The notes beneath the pieces are model-generated. The model saw only the letters and a list, made by a program, of their open reading frames with translations. It made no database searches and had not been told where the DNA came from. Below, in pieces: positions 6,013 to 6,076 of a stretch of 6,076 nucleotides of DNA (the stretch's first letter is position 1; the number at the start of each line of letters is the position of its first letter). A program made the position numbers and the translations under genes. This stretch comes from Lachnospiraceae bacterium (GTDB lineage: Bacteria > Bacillota > Clostridia > Lachnospirales > Lachnospiraceae): NCBI GenBank assembly GCA_020860745.1, contig JAJBTR010000424.1, positions 1 to 6,076 of the forward strand, read 5' to 3'.

Positions 6013-6076
6013 TATCATAGGAAAGCTGATACTTTAACGCTTTACAACAACAAGGTATTTCCTATGATATAAAAAA
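6008..6076. repeat. Long inverted repeat at the right edge
   Basis: TATCATAGGAAA (6013-6024) and TTTCCTATGATA (6058-6069) are perfect 12-bp inverted copies. With a two-base offset the match continues through a T6 run on the left (6008-6013) and an A6 run on the right (6071-6076). The spacer is 33 bases. The right arm covers a -10-like TATGAT. It may be an operator, the end of a small palindromic element, or a cruciform. The window ends here, so the full extent is unknown. Confidence 0.5.
6041..6068 (+). promoter_or_regulatory. Possible sigma-A promoter reading out of the window
   Basis: TTTACA (6041-6046) and TATGAT (6063-6068) each match the sigma-A consensus at five of six positions, with a 16-base spacer. 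Transcription would start near 6075 and run to the right, so the expected gene lies outside the window. The -10 box sits inside the right arm of the inverted repeat, which could make that repeat a regulatory site. Confidence 0.4.

Overview
This window looks like part of the genome of an endospore-forming Firmicute, most likely a Clostridia member of the Lachnospiraceae type. That is inferred from four things: a SpoVT sporulation regulator, an FMN riboswitch that works by transcription attenuation, AGGAGG-like ribosome binding sites, and the fused RibBA and RibD enzymes in Bacillus-like order. I cannot name the species.

Most of the window is one minus-strand riboflavin operon, read from right to left. 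It starts with a sigma-A-type promoter (5019-5047), followed by an FMN (RFN) aptamer (4834-5006) and an attenuator hairpin with a U-run (4777-4801). The genes are then ribD (3636-4745), ribE (2755-3426), ribBA (1527-2732) and ribH (857-1318), and a strong intrinsic terminator closes the unit (752-798). Together these enzymes convert GTP and ribulose 5-phosphate to riboflavin. RibA and RibD process GTP to the ribitylamino-pyrimidine phosphate, a separate phosphatase removes the phosphate, RibB makes the four-carbon unit, RibH forms lumazine, and RibE dismutates lumazine to riboflavin. High FMN should stop transcription before ribD.

At the left end, spoVT lies on the plus strand and converges on the operon. 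A possible forespore-sigma promoter precedes it. To the right of the riboswitch a HAD-family phosphatase gene (5133-5801, minus) reads toward the rib promoter and has its own AT-rich terminator-like hairpin. The last 220 bases hold no gene. They contain a minus-strand intrinsic terminator, a second hairpin, a long inverted repeat and a plausible plus-strand promoter leading out of the window.

The least explained sequence is a 165-bp structured block between ribD and ribE (3464-3628), bounded by perfect 12-bp inverted repeats. It looks like an inserted palindromic element or a structured RNA. The right-edge structured block is a second candidate. Neither could be assigned to a known family by eye.
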